Shown here: piece after piece, positions 5,986-6,915 of the stretch
Numbering within the stretch: position 1 is the first letter of the stretch
How the letters are laid out: the number at the start of each line of letters is the position of its first letter
Assembly (NCBI GenBank): GCA_030628785.1
Contig: DAOVQI010000168.1
Location: 1-6,915, forward strand
Reading direction: 5' to 3'
Source: Bacteroidota bacterium
GTDB taxonomy: Bacteria > Bacteroidota > Bacteroidia > Bacteroidales > VadinHA17
DNA: 6,915 nucleotides
Translations under genes and position numbers: made by a program
Notes under the pieces: model-generated
Databases searched by the model: none
What the model saw: the letters and a program-made list of their open reading frames with translations, nothing else
Told to the model about the DNA's origin: nothing

Positions 5986-6915
5986 CTACACCTTAACTCC
6001 GATAACCAGTACATCATCGATCTGAGAGGTTTCAGCCATCCATTCTTTCAATGTATCTTCAAGGATTTTTTTCTGCTCATCCATTGGTTTTTCCAGAATT
6101 TCACCAAGTAACAATTTAAATTTTTTAATCATAAATTTTCTGTTATCCGGACCACCGAATTGGTCAGGATATCCATCAGAGAAGGTATAAAGGAGATCTC
6201 CTTTTTTAACATCAATGACATGGTTAGTAAAAGGCAAATCGATTTTCATGCTAATGCCAATAGGCATTTTGTCGGGTTTTATTACTTCTAGTTCTTTGTT
6301 TCGAAATAAGAATAAAGGATTATTGGCTCCGGCAAACTCGAGTTTCATTTTTTCTGTATCGAGTATATACAATGCTAAATCCATACCATCCTGGCTTTCT
6401 CCGGTCTCACCGGTTTGGCGCAAGGATTTTACCACCTGGTCACGCAATTGATCAAGGATTTCATTAGCATGAATATCTTTCACTTTACTTGTGATCTCGT
6501 TCAGAAACGCTACACCCAGCATACTCATAAATGCTCCCGGCACGCCGTGTCCTGTACAATCTGCTGTAACTGTAAAAATTTTGTTGTTTTTCTTGGTCAT
6601 CCAATAATAATCTCCGCTCACGATATCGCGTGGTAGAAACAGGATAAAACGCTCGGGAAATAATTCTTTGATATAATCTCCGGGTGGAAGTAAAGCGGTT
6701 TGTATGCGGCTTGCATACTGGATGCTAGCTACAATATCACGGTTCTTTTCCTCAATTTCATCTTTTTGTTCTCTGATTTCTGCTGTTCGTTCACGAATTA
6801 TTGCCCGCAATCCCCTTGTATAAACGGTTACGACAGTATATACAAAACCAATAAAGAATAGAACGTAACCGATATACGCCAAAATGGTCCGGTGCCAGGG
6901 TGGTAAGATGGTGAA
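5986..6915 (-). CDS. Membrane sensor with PP2C/SpoIIE-type phosphatase output, C-terminal part
   Basis: The reading frame is open to the window edge, so the TTG at 6882 is internal and the sensory N-terminus is missing; 309 residues are visible. Residues 1-13 (FTILPPWHRTILA) look like the end of a Y_Y_Y domain, which usually follows a beta-propeller sensor. Then come one transmembrane helix (about 13-32) and a coiled coil rich in Glu, Lys and Arg (about 40-65). The SpoIIE/RsbU-type PP2C domain follows: IQTALLPP at 71-78, VSGDYYW with metal ligand Asp102, TADCTGHGVPGAFM with Asp119, FSDGYPD with Asp247, and the terminal IDD with Asp300 and Asp301. Such enzymes dephosphorylate Ser/Thr on partner proteins, often anti-sigma-factor antagonists. 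No such partner is encoded in the window. Stop TAG lies at 5988-5986, convergent with the hydrolase gene. Confidence 0.9.
   Translation of the reverse strand, partial: FTILPPWHRTILAYIGYVLFFIGFVYTVVTVYTRGLRAIIRERTAEIREQKDEIEEKNRDIVASIQYASRIQTALLPPGDYIKELFPERFILFLPRDIVSGDYYWMTKKNNKIFTVTADCTGHGVPGAFMSMLGVAFLNEITSKVKDIHANEILDQLRDQVVKSLRQTGETGESQDGMDLALYILDTEKMKLEFAGANNPLFLFRNKELEVIKPDKMPIGISMKIDLPFTNHVIDVKKGDLLYTFSDGYPDQFGGPDNRKFMIKKFKLLLGEILEKPMDEQKKILEDTLKEWMAETSQIDDVLVIGVKV

Overview
The window looks like an ordinary chromosomal stretch from a member of the Bacteroidetes (Bacteroidota). The basis is mixed. The DNA is AT-rich and gene starts lack clear Shine-Dalgarno motifs. The succinate dehydrogenase/fumarate reductase is the five-helix, diheme, C-A-B type common in that phylum. 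The last gene encodes a Y_Y_Y-like sensor tail joined to a SpoIIE-type phosphatase, also typical there. Candidate promoters resemble the Bacteroidetes TTG / TAnnTTTG pattern. Genus cannot be fixed from sequence alone.

Layout, left to right. (1) Positions 1-711 (+) hold the metal-binding C-terminal domain of an M24 (Xaa-Pro aminopeptidase/prolidase-like) peptidase whose N-terminus lies outside the window. (2) Positions 712-954 are a convergent intergenic region with three dissimilar elements: an AT-rich tandem repeat, a GC-rich bistable palindrome, and a segment that folds on paper into a fully paired three-way junction. (3) Positions 955-4358 (-) hold the operon sdhC-sdhA-sdhB, encoding a membrane-bound succinate:quinone oxidoreductase or quinol:fumarate reductase: a diheme cytochrome b anchor, a covalent-FAD flavoprotein and a three-cluster iron-sulfur protein. 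All cofactor ligands I can check are present. (4) Positions 4359-5119 are a long AT-rich divergent intergenic region with two hexanucleotide arrays in opposite orientation, a second copy of a 17-nt repeat also found just after sdhB, a degenerate internal duplication and candidate promoters. (5) Positions 5120-5932 (+) encode a small alpha/beta hydrolase of unknown substrate. (6) Positions 5986-6915 (-) hold the C-terminal part of a membrane sensor with a PP2C/SpoIIE phosphatase output; its frame is open to the window edge.

SdhCAB passes electrons between succinate/fumarate and the menaquinone pool through FAD, three Fe-S clusters and two hemes. The flanking genes have no evident functional link to it. 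I found no clear undescribed protein system. The least explained material is the non-coding DNA on both sides of the sdh operon, where related repeats recur in the same orientation and several structured palindromes cluster.
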